Source: CAYRPO01 sp964426305 (lineage in GTDB: Bacteria; Patescibacteriota; Saccharimonadia; Saccharimonadales; CAIOMD01). Taken from it: a stretch of DNA of 18,622 nucleotides. Below are positions 1 through 6,618 of the stretch, piece by piece (positions within the stretch are counted from its first letter, which is position 1; each line of letters opens with the position of its first letter). Position numbers and translations under genes: made by a program. Where the stretch lies: positions 1-18,622 of the forward strand of contig CAYRPO010000012.1 in the NCBI GenBank assembly GCA_964426305.1, given 5' to 3'. The notes under the pieces were generated by a model that was not told where the DNA came from, made no database searches, and saw only the letters and a program-made list of their open reading frames with translations.

Positions 1-53
1 ATGCCTCCCTGTCACGGAGGAGATCGCCGGTTCGAATCCGGTCGAGCCCGCCA
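1..53 (+). tRNA. tRNA-Asp(GUC), 3' part only (5' end lies outside the window)
   Basis: The anticodon stem CCTCC/GGAGG encloses the loop CTGTCAC, so the anticodon is GTC (Asp). A T-arm GCCGG/CCGGT with loop TTCGAAT follows, then the acceptor strand CGAGCCC, discriminator G at 50 and an encoded CCA at 51-53. The D-arm and the 5' acceptor strand are upstream of the window. The 3' end of this gene is the integration site of the element that follows. Confidence 0.95.
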
Positions 54-55
54 AA
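46..55 (+). repeat. Candidate left attachment core (direct repeat copy 1)
   Basis: GCCCGCCAAA covers the last bases of tRNA-Asp, its CCA and two more bases. The same ten bases recur in direct orientation at 3469-3478. Just inside the element is a 6-bp inverted repeat (TTGTTG/CAACAA, 67-72 and 78-83), which could be part of the recombinase binding site. Confidence 0.55.
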
Positions 56-87
56 TCGTTTCTGAGTTGTTGTGACGCAACAAATTA

Positions 88-119
88 AGTGGCTTCCTAG
101 GTGTTAGGGCCACTTTTTT
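88..119 (+). terminator. Rho-independent terminator after tRNA-Asp
   Basis: The stem AGTGGC/GCCACT (88-93, 109-114) extends inward by CCTA/TAGG (96-99, 105-108) with a two-base bulge, and five T follow at 115-119. It lies inside the element, so the element supplies a new terminator to the tRNA. The stop codon of the leftward recombinase (97-99) is inside the hairpin. Confidence 0.75.
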
Positions 120-1476
120 GTTTGTTAAATACCAGTTCTAGCCATCTTTCGGCTTCAGTATTCGCACCGTTAAGCAGTTGTTTAGTTCTAGCCAGTGTTT
201 CAGTGTGCTTAGTAGCTCGTTCTTTGTAGCGTTCGTCAGTTATTACGCCGTTTTCTAGCTTCTCATCAAGGACATCAAGTGCTTTCTGGGCTTCTCTTTG
301 GTCTTTAAGCCACTGAGGTTTGTATTCGTGTTGCTTCTTAATGTAATCGTTATAGTGGTAGTTAAGCCAGCTATTGCACTCTATGCCCTCTGCTTCTGAT
401 ATTTCATACTCCTGCAAACGGGCTTTTATCTCTTGCTCAAGCAGAATGTCTGATAATTGCGGTTCTTTGCACTTTAGCTTTTTGCTTTTCTTGGTACATG
501 TATAAAAGACGTACTCAGCTTCTTTACCACTAGCGAGTTTCTTGGGTTTCGTATAGGCTGTGACGTTGAACTTGCACGTTTTACATAGGAATAAGCCTTT
601 GTACATATAGTAACGACCCGTAGTGGTTTTTGGTTTCTCGTGACTTCTGGGCTTAACCCAACCCATAGCAAGCTGGATTTTATCGTATAGCTCTACGCTT
701 ATAAGTGGTTCATAACTACCTTGATGCCATTCCCCAGTTTCGCTGTAATGGAATACACCAGTATTAGCACGTCTTTGGAGCATATCTATAAGCGTTTGTT
801 TGCTGATAGGCTTGCCCTTGCGAGATGTTAAGCCCATATTGTGAGCCTCTTTCCATAAGTCATCAATTTGGTACAGACCTGTTGCTGCCATTTCACAAAT
901 ACGAATGACTTTAGGTGCTTTATCAGGGTCAGGAATAATGTTGCGTTCGCCAGGACGAATGATTGCATTTATATAGCCGAGAAATGCTGGCCCAGGATAT
1001 TGACCATGTGTACGCTTAGTTTCAAACCCCTCTTTGACCTGGACGCTCAAATCATCGTTGTTCTTCTTGGCTAAGGCTAATTCTATTGCTAGAACCATTT
1101 TGTCATCTGGTGTATTGCGATAAGTGCGATTAGGTGTATAAATGGCTAATAACTTGCCAGTATCTAAAGCATAGATGACCCTTCCGCCATCAACAGGGTT
1201 ACGGCTAAGGCGAGAAAGCAGCCATACGGCTATATACTGCACCTCACCACTTTCAACACGGCTCATCATATCGTTAAAGATAGGACGTCCAGGTATTTTA
1301 GCTGAACGTTCTTCTGGTGGTAAGTAGATTGGTATTAGCGACCCATTTTTATTAAGTAGTTGCTGAACCTGTGTATCTTGCTTTTCAATAGATAACGCTT
1401 GGCGGTCTTCACGGTCTTGCGAACGTCTTAGATATACAAAACATTTCTGTTGTTCTAGTGTTTGGGTATTGCTCAT
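97..1476 (-). CDS. Large serine recombinase (site-specific integrase)
   Basis: 459 aa. It would catalyse integration or excision of the surrounding element through a Ser-DNA intermediate. The N-terminal resolvase domain (about 11-150) opens with YLRRS, giving S19 as the nucleophile, and has the arginine-rich RLSRNP motif at 89-94. A recombinase domain (about 160-285) follows, then a zinc ribbon with Cys298, Cys301, Cys327 and Cys336. The C-terminal third (about 350-450) is charged and probably coiled-coil, as in other large serine recombinases; the length is normal for the family. The ATG start has AGGA nine bases upstream and overlaps the stop of the preceding small ORF as ATGA, suggesting translational coupling. 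A near-perfect promoter at 1842-1870 drives this direction. All recognisable catalytic and zinc residues are present, so the protein may be active. Confidence 0.95.
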   Translation of the reverse strand: MSNTQTLEQQKCFVYLRRSQDREDRQALSIEKQDTQVQQLLNKNGSLIPIYLPPEERSAKIPGRPIFNDMMSRVESGEVQYIAVWLLSRLSRNPVDGGRVIYALDTGKLLAIYTPNRTYRNTPDDKMVLAIELALAKKNNDDLSVQVKEGFETKRTHGQYPGPAFLGYINAIIRPGERNIIPDPDKAPKVIRICEMAATGLYQIDDLWKEAHNMGLTSRKGKPISKQTLIDMLQRRANTGVFHYSETGEWHQGSYEPLISVELYDKIQLAMGWVKPRSHEKPKTTTGRYYMYKGLFLCKTCKFNVTAYTKPKKLASGKEAEYVFYTCTKKSKKLKCKEPQLSDILLEQEIKARLQEYEISEAEGIECNSWLNYHYNDYIKKQHEYKPQWLKDQREAQKALDVLDEKLENGVITDERYKERATKHTETLARTKQLLNGANTEAERWLELVFNKQKSGPNT

Positions 1477-1667
1477 GATTCATTTCCTACTTCTTTATTG
1501 TATGCGTTTCTACCCTCAACCGCAGCCCCATATTGGTTACGATACTTAATGTCGACTATGAGGGTTAAGAAGCCGAATAACACCTGCATATCTGTTGGTA
1601 AATTGTTTATTTTAGTGTTTTTGTGCTTGGCAATAAGTGCTGCCAAAGGCTTTTGCTGCTGTGCCAC
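1473..1667 (-). CDS. Small hypothetical protein overlapping the recombinase start
   Basis: 64 aa from a GTG start; not recognised. The main support is its position: its stop overlaps the recombinase ATG as ATGA, typical of co-translated pairs, and the consensus leftward promoter lies upstream. The protein has a basic N-terminus (AKHKNTK), a hydrophobic stretch VLFGFLTLIV near residues 29-38, and a polar C-terminus. The ribosome binding site is weak (AAAGAAAG). It overlaps the 62-aa ORF at 1612-1800 in another frame by 56 bp, so possibly only one of the two is real, or a frameshift links them. Confidence 0.45.
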   Translation of the reverse strand: MAQQQKPLAALIAKHKNTKINNLPTDMQVLFGFLTLIVDIKYRNQYGAAVEGRNAYNKEVGNES

Positions 1668-1800
1668 ACTGGTACTTTCTTTGACCAGTGAAGTGTTTTA
1701 AGTTCTTCACCCCCATAAGAGTTCTCAGTGCAATAAGTATTATTAGTTCGCTAAGGTTTTCGTGTGGCAGTCTGTAACAAAAGTTAAGACCCCATGTCAA
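1612..1800 (-). CDS. Small hypothetical protein, first ORF after the leftward promoter
   Basis: 62 aa if it starts at TTG (1798-1800); not recognised. AGGAGG lies three bases before this TTG and eight bases before an ATG at 1795-1797 that opens only a three-codon frame. The ORF is rich in Leu and Ile in the middle and has three Cys. It is the first reading frame on the transcript from the promoter at 1842-1870 and precedes the recombinase. The odd start and the overlap with the next ORF make it uncertain. Confidence 0.35.
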   Translation of the reverse strand: MTWGLNFCYRLPHENLSELIILIALRTLMGVKNLKHFTGQRKYQCGTAAKAFGSTYCQAQKH

Positions 1801-1831
1801 AAACCTCCTGAGAGGATTTCTTGGTGGGGTC
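1788..1831 (-). promoter_or_regulatory. Leader inverted repeat in the recombinase transcript
   Basis: GACCCCA (1788-1794) pairs with TGGGGTC (1825-1831), and an inner hairpin CCTC-CTGA-GAGG sits at 1804-1815. On the leftward transcript this is the first ~45 nt of the leader, and the strong AGGAGG lies inside the fold, so it could modulate translation. It could equally be a protein-binding site. Confidence 0.5.
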
Positions 1832-1841
1832 TATACTACTA

Positions 1842-1870
1842 ATTATACTCTTTAGCATAAGCATTGTCAA
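1842..1870 (-). promoter_or_regulatory. Consensus sigma-70-type promoter for the recombinase operon
   Basis: On the minus strand, TTGACA (1870-1865) and TATAAT (1847-1842) are both perfect hexamers separated by exactly 17 bases. Transcription would start near 1835. The -35 bases also read TTGTCA on the plus strand, so the site overlaps the control region of the divergent HTH gene. Confidence 0.85.
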
Positions 1871-1886
1871 GTTGAAATGCTGTTTT

Positions 1887-1895
1887 TGAGATAAT
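1887..1895 (+). promoter_or_regulatory. Possible extended -10 promoter for the HTH gene
   Basis: TG-A-GATAAT forms an extended -10 element about 37 bases before the HTH start codon. No good -35 is spaced 16-18 bases upstream; TTGTCA at 1864-1869 is 20 bases away. It shares the divergent intergenic region with the leftward consensus promoter. Confidence 0.4.
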
Positions 1896-1931
1896 AAGAA
1901 GAAAGGTATCGCCGAAAACAAAGGAGTTAAT

Positions 1932-2165
1932 ATGGAGATAAGAAAAGCTGTAGGCAGAAAGCCCAAAGTTACCTATACGACCATGCTAAGGCTTGCAGAT
2001 GCCTTGCAGCACAACAGTACGATAAGTGAGGCCTGTGCCTGGACAGGCATAAGTCGCACTACATTCTTTTATTACATGCGTAATAATGAGGTTTTTAGAC
2101 AGAAGATGCTGGCGGCAAAAGAAGATCAAAATAAAGTGGTATTCAGTTTCTTTACATTAACCTAG
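1932..2165 (+). CDS. Small HTH DNA-binding protein
   Basis: 77 aa. Residues about 12-60 have the pattern of a helix-turn-helix of the terminase-small-subunit or transposase-like kind: an initial helix (MLRLADALQ), then ISEACAWTGISRTTFFYYMR as turn and recognition helices, then a basic amphipathic stretch. A clear AAAGGAG lies five bases before the ATG. The gene is divergent from the recombinase with about 130 bp between them, and the leftward promoter overlaps its control region, so a regulator of element excision is the natural inference. The C-terminus ends abruptly (KVVFSFFTLT), so truncation of a longer protein is possible. No partner gene of a phage packaging system is present. Confidence 0.75.
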   Translation: MEIRKAVGRKPKVTYTTMLRLADALQHNSTISEACAWTGISRTTFFYYMRNNEVFRQKMLAAKEDQNKVVFSFFTLT

Positions 2166-2403
2166 AAAAGCCCTTATCTTCGCAAGGATTTCGCAGGTTT
2201 TAGAGTGCGGAAAGTATAGGAGTAAATGGCGTTGAGCGGTAAAATTCTGGCTGAAAAATCTGAGGACACTGATTGGGGTAATATCTCATACAAATAATGA
2301 ATCACTGAATACCCTTCGTAAGCTCTCCAGAGGGTCATAGGAGCTCTTTTAGAGTGCAAGAGCTAGGCTACGTTATTGTAAGTGCTAGGATGGTGCAAAG
2401 CTA
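2166..2403. other. Gene-poor stretch inside the element
   Basis: I see no convincing gene here. The stretch contains a perfect 7-bp inverted repeat AGCTCTT/AAGAGCT (2342-2348 and 2358-2364) and two direct copies of TTTTAGAGTGC (near 2192 and 2347). The inverted repeat has no T-run. The stretch may be the decayed 3' part of the HTH gene or a regulatory region for the zincin gene. Confidence 0.4.
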
Positions 2404-2432
2404 TAGACAAAAACGGAGTTTTGTGATATTAT
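2404..2432 (+). promoter_or_regulatory. Extended -10 promoter placed for a leaderless zincin mRNA
   Basis: TAGACA (2404-2409, one base from TTGACA), a 17-base spacer ending in TGA, and TATTAT (2427-2432, one base from TATAAT). Only seven bases separate the -10 from the GTG at 2440, so the predicted transcription start coincides with the start codon. Confidence 0.75.
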
Positions 2433-2439
2433 TTGGGTT

Positions 2440-3447
2440 GTGATAGAACGAAAACAAACAGAATCAATAGGTAACGCTCCTTACATCCATATCCAAGAGC
2501 CAGGACCTATTTATGGTGCTCGCCTAGTTGATGCCAGCCCTGCTGATGTCGCTGTAATCGAGAATCAATATGAAAGCTTTCGTAATCGTGTAACTTCTGA
2601 GCTCAGACATGACGAGGCAGGGATTGATACAGAAAGAGTTGAGGGTTTCTTGGGCAAATATGGGCTCAGGCTACACCCTTTCATTGCTATACCCGAAAAT
2701 GAAGTACCAAAATTAGAAAGCATACTCGGCGAACAAGTTAATGACGAGGGCCGCATACTTGGAGCACATTTTCCAGGTGCTAACGTTACCTATGTTATTC
2801 GTGACAAGGAGTTTGAAGGAGCCAATGGTACAGGTATCACTGAAGCTACTCTAGTTCATGAGCAAAGCCACGCTAATAAGACCCTGTTGACATTAGCTTA
2901 CGGTAAAGACGAAAAAGGTATTTATACACATATGATGCGTAGCGGTTTTGGTGTTGAGGATGGTACTGACGAAGGTTCAGGTACCTTTTACGAAGAGGGA
3001 TTTGCAGCCTTAATGGCACACAAATATGTTGTCGAAGAACTAGGAAGACCAAATGGCTTTTCTGACTGGGCAGGTGCTCAACTTATTTCTATAGGTGGAC
3101 AGACCTTTAAGATGCCTCGTAGTTACTGGTTCCCAACCTCTAAGAACAATCGTTTCGGAGCAGCCGATACTCCTGCATTTGCAGCCTATGGTATGGAGCT
3201 GTTGATTGCTAAGGACCCGTCTATTTTTGAATCAATGCTAGAAGCACGTCACACTACAGATGGTCTTCGTGAGTTTGCTCATAAAGTGGAGAGCCTGGAC
3301 AAGGGGCTATATAGATTATTGGGTCGACAGCCCTATAAGGTCGATCATTTTATAGCTGCAACTAACTATATTATTGAAAAGTTATACGGCGGAAATCAGG
3401 ACGAAGCCATAGAAGCAGTGGCACCAGTTGAAGTTTCTACAAAATAG
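2440..3447 (+). CDS. Zincin-like metallopeptidase-fold protein (HExxH)
   Basis: 335 aa; the exact family is not recognised. Residues 138-146 read TLVHEQSHA, an HExxH zinc motif with ligands H140 and H144 and catalytic E141. About 40 residues later comes EEGFAALMAHK (185-195), where E185 or E186 suits the third ligand of a gluzincin. There is no signal peptide or membrane segment, so the protein is probably cytoplasmic or exported by another route. The GTG start is supported by a promoter that places the transcript start at this codon; there is no Shine-Dalgarno and the next Met is near residue 165. It is the last gene of the integrated element, and a strong hairpin terminator follows. As the only non-mobility gene it is the probable cargo. 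Peptidase activity and target are inferred only from the motif. Confidence 0.85.
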   Translation: MIERKQTESIGNAPYIHIQEPGPIYGARLVDASPADVAVIENQYESFRNRVTSELRHDEAGIDTERVEGFLGKYGLRLHPFIAIPENEVPKLESILGEQVNDEGRILGAHFPGANVTYVIRDKEFEGANGTGITEATLVHEQSHANKTLLTLAYGKDEKGIYTHMMRSGFGVEDGTDEGSGTFYEEGFAALMAHKYVVEELGRPNGFSDWAGAQLISIGGQTFKMPRSYWFPTSKNNRFGAADTPAFAAYGMELLIAKDPSIFESMLEARHTTDGLREFAHKVESLDKGLYRLLGRQPYKVDHFIAATNYIIEKLYGGNQDEAIEAVAPVEVSTK

Positions 3448-3468
3448 TTCCATACCGCTAAGGTGATG

Positions 3469-3478
3469 GCCCGCCAAA
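3469..3478 (+). repeat. Candidate right attachment core (direct repeat copy 2)
   Basis: GCCCGCCAAA is identical to the tRNA-Asp 3' end at 46-55 and in the same orientation. It also forms the outer left part of the hairpin at 3469-3521. Confidence 0.55.
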
Positions 3479-3521
3479 CTAAGAAAATCACCCTCGCGGT
3501 GGTTTTTTTGGTTTGGCGGGC
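3469..3521 (+). terminator. Long hairpin terminator, likely the original tRNA-Asp terminator
   Basis: Two 24-base arms (3469-3492 and 3498-3521) pair with three mismatches around the loop CTCGC. The inner part, AATCACC/GGTGGTT, is followed by seven T (3503-3509) and is a classic terminator for rightward transcripts, here the zincin gene. The outer part of the stem comes from tRNA-Asp 3' end sequence present in both orientations. Confidence 0.75.
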
Positions 3522-3542
3522 TCGACCAGTTTGGCTGGCGAT
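3512..3542 (-). pseudogene. Remnant of a tRNA-Asp 3' end in inverted orientation
   Basis: On the minus strand the 16 bases GGTCGAGCCCGCCAAA (3527-3512) match the tRNA-Asp 3' end at 40-55 exactly. Upstream on that strand ATCGCC (3542-3537) also matches the tRNA. The bases between differ but still allow a T-stem-like GCCAG/CTGGT. No anticodon arm is recognisable farther upstream. A decayed tRNA copy or a duplicated integration site both fit. Confidence 0.5.
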
Positions 3543-3692
3543 AGCGAACGAGGTGAGCGGATCGCCGAGTTCGATCTTCGAGGACGCACACAGAAGCTAC
3601 TTTTTGGCTTCGAGCACACCACAAGAACCATCCTGTTGGGTACGCCAATAGCAAACCAAGCCATCCACCGACTGTGTCAGGTGGTCGTATGT
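3543..3692. other. Intergenic stretch with small hairpins
   Basis: No gene is supported. There is an inverted repeat GAAGC/GCTTC at 3593-3597 and 3607-3611. A second hairpin at 3665-3684 (CCACCGAC against GTC-A-GGTGG) lies just after the end of the leftward surface-protein operon. Neither has a good T-run on the minus strand, so termination of that operon is not clearly explained. Confidence 0.4.
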
Positions 3693-5846
3693 CTATAGGT
3701 ATTGTGCGATCTTGAGACGCTGTACTTTAGCGTATGCTCGTATCTTTTCTTCAAAAAGAATAAGCAGCGATAAGATGACACCAATGATCAGGAATGACCA
3801 ACGCCATGTTGTGTTTTCTGGCGTAGCTGGTCGCGTCGATGCGGTAGGTGGTCCAGATTTGCTACCGGCGAGTACGATGGTTGAGGGACTTTTTGTGGAT
3901 GCGTCTTCTCCGGCTACAGTGGTACTGTATGCGCTTGCTGGTGATGTCTGTGTCGTGCGTTGAGTCGGTACGAACGTAAATACTGGGCCATCTGTTGGCG
4001 ATGAGGCGTTATTGCTTGTTGAGCTTGGAACTACAATTGGGTTGCCGGCCATTGTATCTACACCAAAGCTGCCATACCAATTACCTAGAACGTTAATGAA
4101 CAAGATTCCAAACCAGTCACCGAGTGAGAAGGTGCTGGACGATATATTGAGTACATTTACAGTCGCATGTGCAGCGCCACTGGTCGCATCGCCAGCGAAT
4201 GTGTTGTTCTGGACAGTTGCATCACCGGTGCGTGCCGCAACGTCTATGTTGTTGACAATTGCATGATCGGCGGACGACTGAATAGCTACGTCTGTGCCCA
4301 CCTGGGGTGTCGTAGACTGGCTAGTGCCGTCACCGATTAGCCCGGCAGTGGTGCCGCTTGGCGCATCCATGATCAGCCCAACCCAGTTGCCAAGAACATT
4401 CACAAAGACGAGCAGGGCGTTTGTACCGATTACTTGCCGGCCAGTGAGATTAAAGATGTTAACTTGGGTCTGGGCGTTGCCGGATGTTGCACTACCGGCT
4501 GATGTATTGTTGATTACGTTCGCATTGCCGGTATGTGCCGCGGTCTGAATATTGTTCTGGATGTTCTGAGTGCTCTGTAGATCAGTATGCAGTGATGTAT
4601 CGTTGATTGCAGCTGTCTGCTGTAGACTATTTTGGCCATTGCTTGCCAGTATCTGGTCAAGAAATCCGTCAGGGAACAAGATGTCGCCATTGAGGTCGCC
4701 TTGTATATTGATGAGCCCTATAAATGATTGCTGTGCACCGATTGCCGAGTTGATGACATTTGTGACGTTTGCCATGGCATATGCGTCGCCAGTCGTGGCG
4801 CTGCCTGCACGTGTATTGCTGGAAACGTCTGCGTTGCCACTGGCCGCACTGAGCGCGATGTTGTTTTCGATCAGCCCGCTTTGTTTGGATTTAATAACAA
4901 CATCGCTCGGTGCTGAGTCGGTTTTTTGCGAAGAGGGTATGTTGCCTGGGTTTATGAATAAATCGCCAAATACCGAGCCAACCACATTTGCCATAAAGTA
5001 TAACGGATTGACGGCGCTCATAAGATTGATCGACGAATTCATATAGTTAAAAACATTTGCCACTACACTCGCATCGCCACTCGTGGCGCTGCCTCCAGTG
5101 GTGTTGTTTTGTACACTCGCGTCGCCAGTCGTGGCTGTTGAATTGATATCTGTCGATATGCGCGCATCATAAAAGTAGTCAAAAACTTGCAGTCCATGAC
5201 CATTGTTAATGACCGACGAATTGCCATTGACGGGCAACAGGGTCGGCACGCTTGTGGCTGGCTGTGCACTGACAGATAATGCTTTTTCACTGGCGATGTC
5301 GCCGCCGCTTGGTTGGTTGGTGCTGCTGACGCTTGCTATTGTGGGGGTTGCCGTAGATGTGGGCGGTATGCTGACTGATTTCGGATTCTCGATGTATGTA
5401 CTGGTCGCCGGATTGTATGCCCACTCGGTTGTGTCCCACATGCCCGTTGAAGGATTAAAACTATAGTCTTGTTGCTGTTTTGGGGCTGTCATTTTAGTGG
5501 CTGGGTCCCATGTATAATACTGATTTTCCCATAGGCCGGTGGATTCATTGTACGTATAGGTACTGGTGTCTGCGCCCGGAGGTTGCTGTGGCCCAGGTGT
5601 TGCTGTGACGGCAACAGCAGGAGCTGCCGGTGGTGTTTCGGCCGTCGATGTGGTTGTTGGCTCCGGTTGCGTCGTGGCCGTATGTGCGACCGGTTCGGTA
5701 CCTTGCTCGGTGGTTGTGATAATTGGCATAGTTGACGCATCTGACGCATCTTCGGCACGGACAACAGACAAGGGCATACTCAACAAAGACACGACCAGCC
5801 CAAGCGCCAGTATGCCGGAGCCTACTTTTGTGCGTATGTATGCCAT
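3693..5846 (-). CDS. Large secreted repeat protein with C-terminal membrane anchor
   Basis: 717 aa; family not recognised. A signal peptide or signal anchor covers about 8-31 (ends VVRA). A Pro/Thr/Ala-rich linker follows (about 40-95), then two aromatic repeats of the type YxxNxSTGxW...W (about 98-150). The core (about 230-615) is four ~100-aa modules. Each has a segment built on TGDAxVQNNTxxGxATSGDA (near 239, 335, 439, 540), followed by a hydrophobic strand pair such as FINVLGNWxG. After a second Ser/Thr/Pro linker comes a membrane helix at about 683-700 and a short basic tail. This layout suggests a surface protein on a stalk, with the repeats probably forming a beta-solenoid or adhesin body (inferred). 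The ATG follows AAGGAGG by six bases. It is the third gene of a leftward surface-protein operon. Confidence 0.85.
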   Translation of the reverse strand: MAYIRTKVGSGILALGLVVSLLSMPLSVVRAEDASDASTMPIITTTEQGTEPVAHTATTQPEPTTTSTAETPPAAPAVAVTATPGPQQPPGADTSTYTYNESTGLWENQYYTWDPATKMTAPKQQQDYSFNPSTGMWDTTEWAYNPATSTYIENPKSVSIPPTSTATPTIASVSSTNQPSGGDIASEKALSVSAQPATSVPTLLPVNGNSSVINNGHGLQVFDYFYDARISTDINSTATTGDASVQNNTTGGSATSGDASVVANVFNYMNSSINLMSAVNPLYFMANVVGSVFGDLFINPGNIPSSQKTDSAPSDVVIKSKQSGLIENNIALSAASGNADVSSNTRAGSATTGDAYAMANVTNVINSAIGAQQSFIGLINIQGDLNGDILFPDGFLDQILASNGQNSLQQTAAINDTSLHTDLQSTQNIQNNIQTAAHTGNANVINNTSAGSATSGNAQTQVNIFNLTGRQVIGTNALLVFVNVLGNWVGLIMDAPSGTTAGLIGDGTSQSTTPQVGTDVAIQSSADHAIVNNIDVAARTGDATVQNNTFAGDATSGAAHATVNVLNISSSTFSLGDWFGILFINVLGNWYGSFGVDTMAGNPIVVPSSTSNNASSPTDGPVFTFVPTQRTTQTSPASAYSTTVAGEDASTKSPSTIVLAGSKSGPPTASTRPATPENTTWRWSFLIIGVILSLLILFEEKIRAYAKVQRLKIAQYL

Positions 5847-5886
5847 GCCTGCCTCCTTGTATAGCTTGATTACGTAAAACGCTCAT

Positions 5887-5922
5887 GTACGAGAAGTTGC
5901 CATCGGCGACAACTTCTCGTAC
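5887..5922 (-). promoter_or_regulatory. Perfect 13-bp intercistronic hairpin
   Basis: GTACGAGAAGTTG and its exact complement are separated by ten bases, between the 195-aa and 717-aa surface genes. No T-run follows on the minus strand, so this is more likely an mRNA-stability or processing element, or a leaky terminator setting the ratio of the two proteins, than a full stop. Confidence 0.65.
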
Positions 5923-5930
5923 TCGTACTA

Positions 5931-6518
5931 TTAGTTGGTGACGCTAAATGTAATATCGGTCGTGCTAGTGTTGCTTGCATCTCCCGAAACTGCATCGCCG
6001 CCTGTTGTATTACCATGAACACTCGCATTGCCAGTAGTGGCGCTTTGCGTATTGTTGTTGGTTACCGACAGGCAGTTGTTGTTGTCGACATCAACCTTAT
6101 ACTCATTCGTGAACTTGATTTCATTCTTTGAGTTCGGCCCTGTGTTGCTGATGTCGCCCGTGTCGTCAACGCCGCCCGCGCCGCTACCAAGCGCGCTTGC
6201 CGCTGAACTACTATTGTCTACCGACAATGATGCCGTTAGATTACTTTCGTTGCTCGCGGCTCCTGATTCGGCAGTACCTCCGGTTGTATTGTGCTCAACC
6301 TTTGCATTGCCTGTATCAGCACTTTGCGGGTTATTGTTGGTTGCAGATACGCGATTGTTGTTGTCAACATCGGCATCATACTTGTTGCTGAAAGCCACCT
6401 TGTTTGTCGAGCTTGGGCCGGTTGTATCGATTGAGCTCGAGCTTGCTCCGGCTGCCGCGCCACTCACTGCAAGACCAGTTACGGCAACAACAGCAACATA
6501 ACGAAATAGTTTTTTCAT
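5931..6518 (-). CDS. Secreted Asn/Ser/Thr-rich protein with two ~60-aa repeats
   Basis: 195 aa from the ATG at 6518; family not recognised. This start is chosen over one 16 codons upstream because AAGGAG lies six bases before it and the protein then opens with a classic signal peptide (MKKLFRYVAVVAVTGLAV, cleavage near AAAGA at about 22-25). The mature part is two internal repeats, about 31-92 and 119-183. Each runs TGPxSxN, then F(S/T)N(K/E)Y, then DVDNNN, then TNNN.QSA.TGNA, then NTTGG.A.SG.ASN. A Gly/Ala-rich linker separates them. The TGNA/NTTGG core is the same as in the 717-aa neighbour, so the two proteins are related and probably assemble together or act at the same surface (inferred). 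There is no membrane anchor, so it is probably released or bound by its neighbour. It contains one Cys. Confidence 0.85.
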   Translation of the reverse strand: MKKLFRYVAVVAVTGLAVSGAAAGASSSSIDTTGPSSTNKVAFSNKYDADVDNNNRVSATNNNPQSADTGNAKVEHNTTGGTAESGAASNESNLTASLSVDNSSSAASALGSGAGGVDDTGDISNTGPNSKNEIKFTNEYKVDVDNNNCLSVTNNNTQSATTGNASVHGNTTGGDAVSGDASNTSTTDITFSVTN

Positions 6519-6618
6519 AGAGACTCCTTCGTCGATTACATATTTATGATGACTGCGAGCAAACACAGCTAAGGGGAGTGTCCGAGATCCGCAATAGTGA
6601 CATGCGTATACATATGAC
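6519..6618. other. Short spacer in the surface-protein operon
   Basis: About 100 bp between the 195-aa and 180-aa genes. Apart from the ribosome binding site of the 195-aa gene I see no clear promoter or terminator, consistent with co-transcription. Confidence 0.4.

Larger units (their letters stand above)
46..3478. mobile_element. Small integrated element at the tRNA-Asp 3' end (serine recombinase, HTH, zincin cargo)
   Basis: The segment starts at the tRNA-Asp 3' end and ends at a direct repeat of the same 10 bases (GCCCGCCAAA at 46-55 and 3469-3478). Inside are a large serine recombinase reading toward the tRNA, small ORFs, a divergent HTH protein and a zincin-like protein. Directly after the right repeat is a typical tRNA-gene terminator hairpin with a T-run (3487-3509), as expected if this was the native downstream flank of tRNA-Asp before insertion. 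No replication, conjugation or capsid genes are visible, so it is either a minimal integrative element or a remnant. The boundaries rest on a short repeat and are inferred. Confidence 0.7.

Noticed and set aside
2174..2359. Minus-strand 61-aa frame between the HTH and zincin genes
   Set aside because: No ribosome site, no recognisable pattern, and it overlaps an inverted repeat; left as an unassigned stretch.
3382..3654. Minus-strand 90-aa frame over the element right end
   Set aside because: It runs through the terminator hairpin and into the zincin gene, has no ribosome site, and is explained by tRNA-derived and hairpin sequence.
4570..5046. Long plus-strand frame inside the 717-aa gene
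   Set aside because: It is one of several antisense frames produced by the biased repeat composition of the surface gene; it has no promoter or ribosome site.
6028..6501. Plus-strand 157-aa frame opposite the 195-aa repeat protein
   Set aside because: It is a low-complexity antisense shadow of the Asn/Thr-rich repeats.
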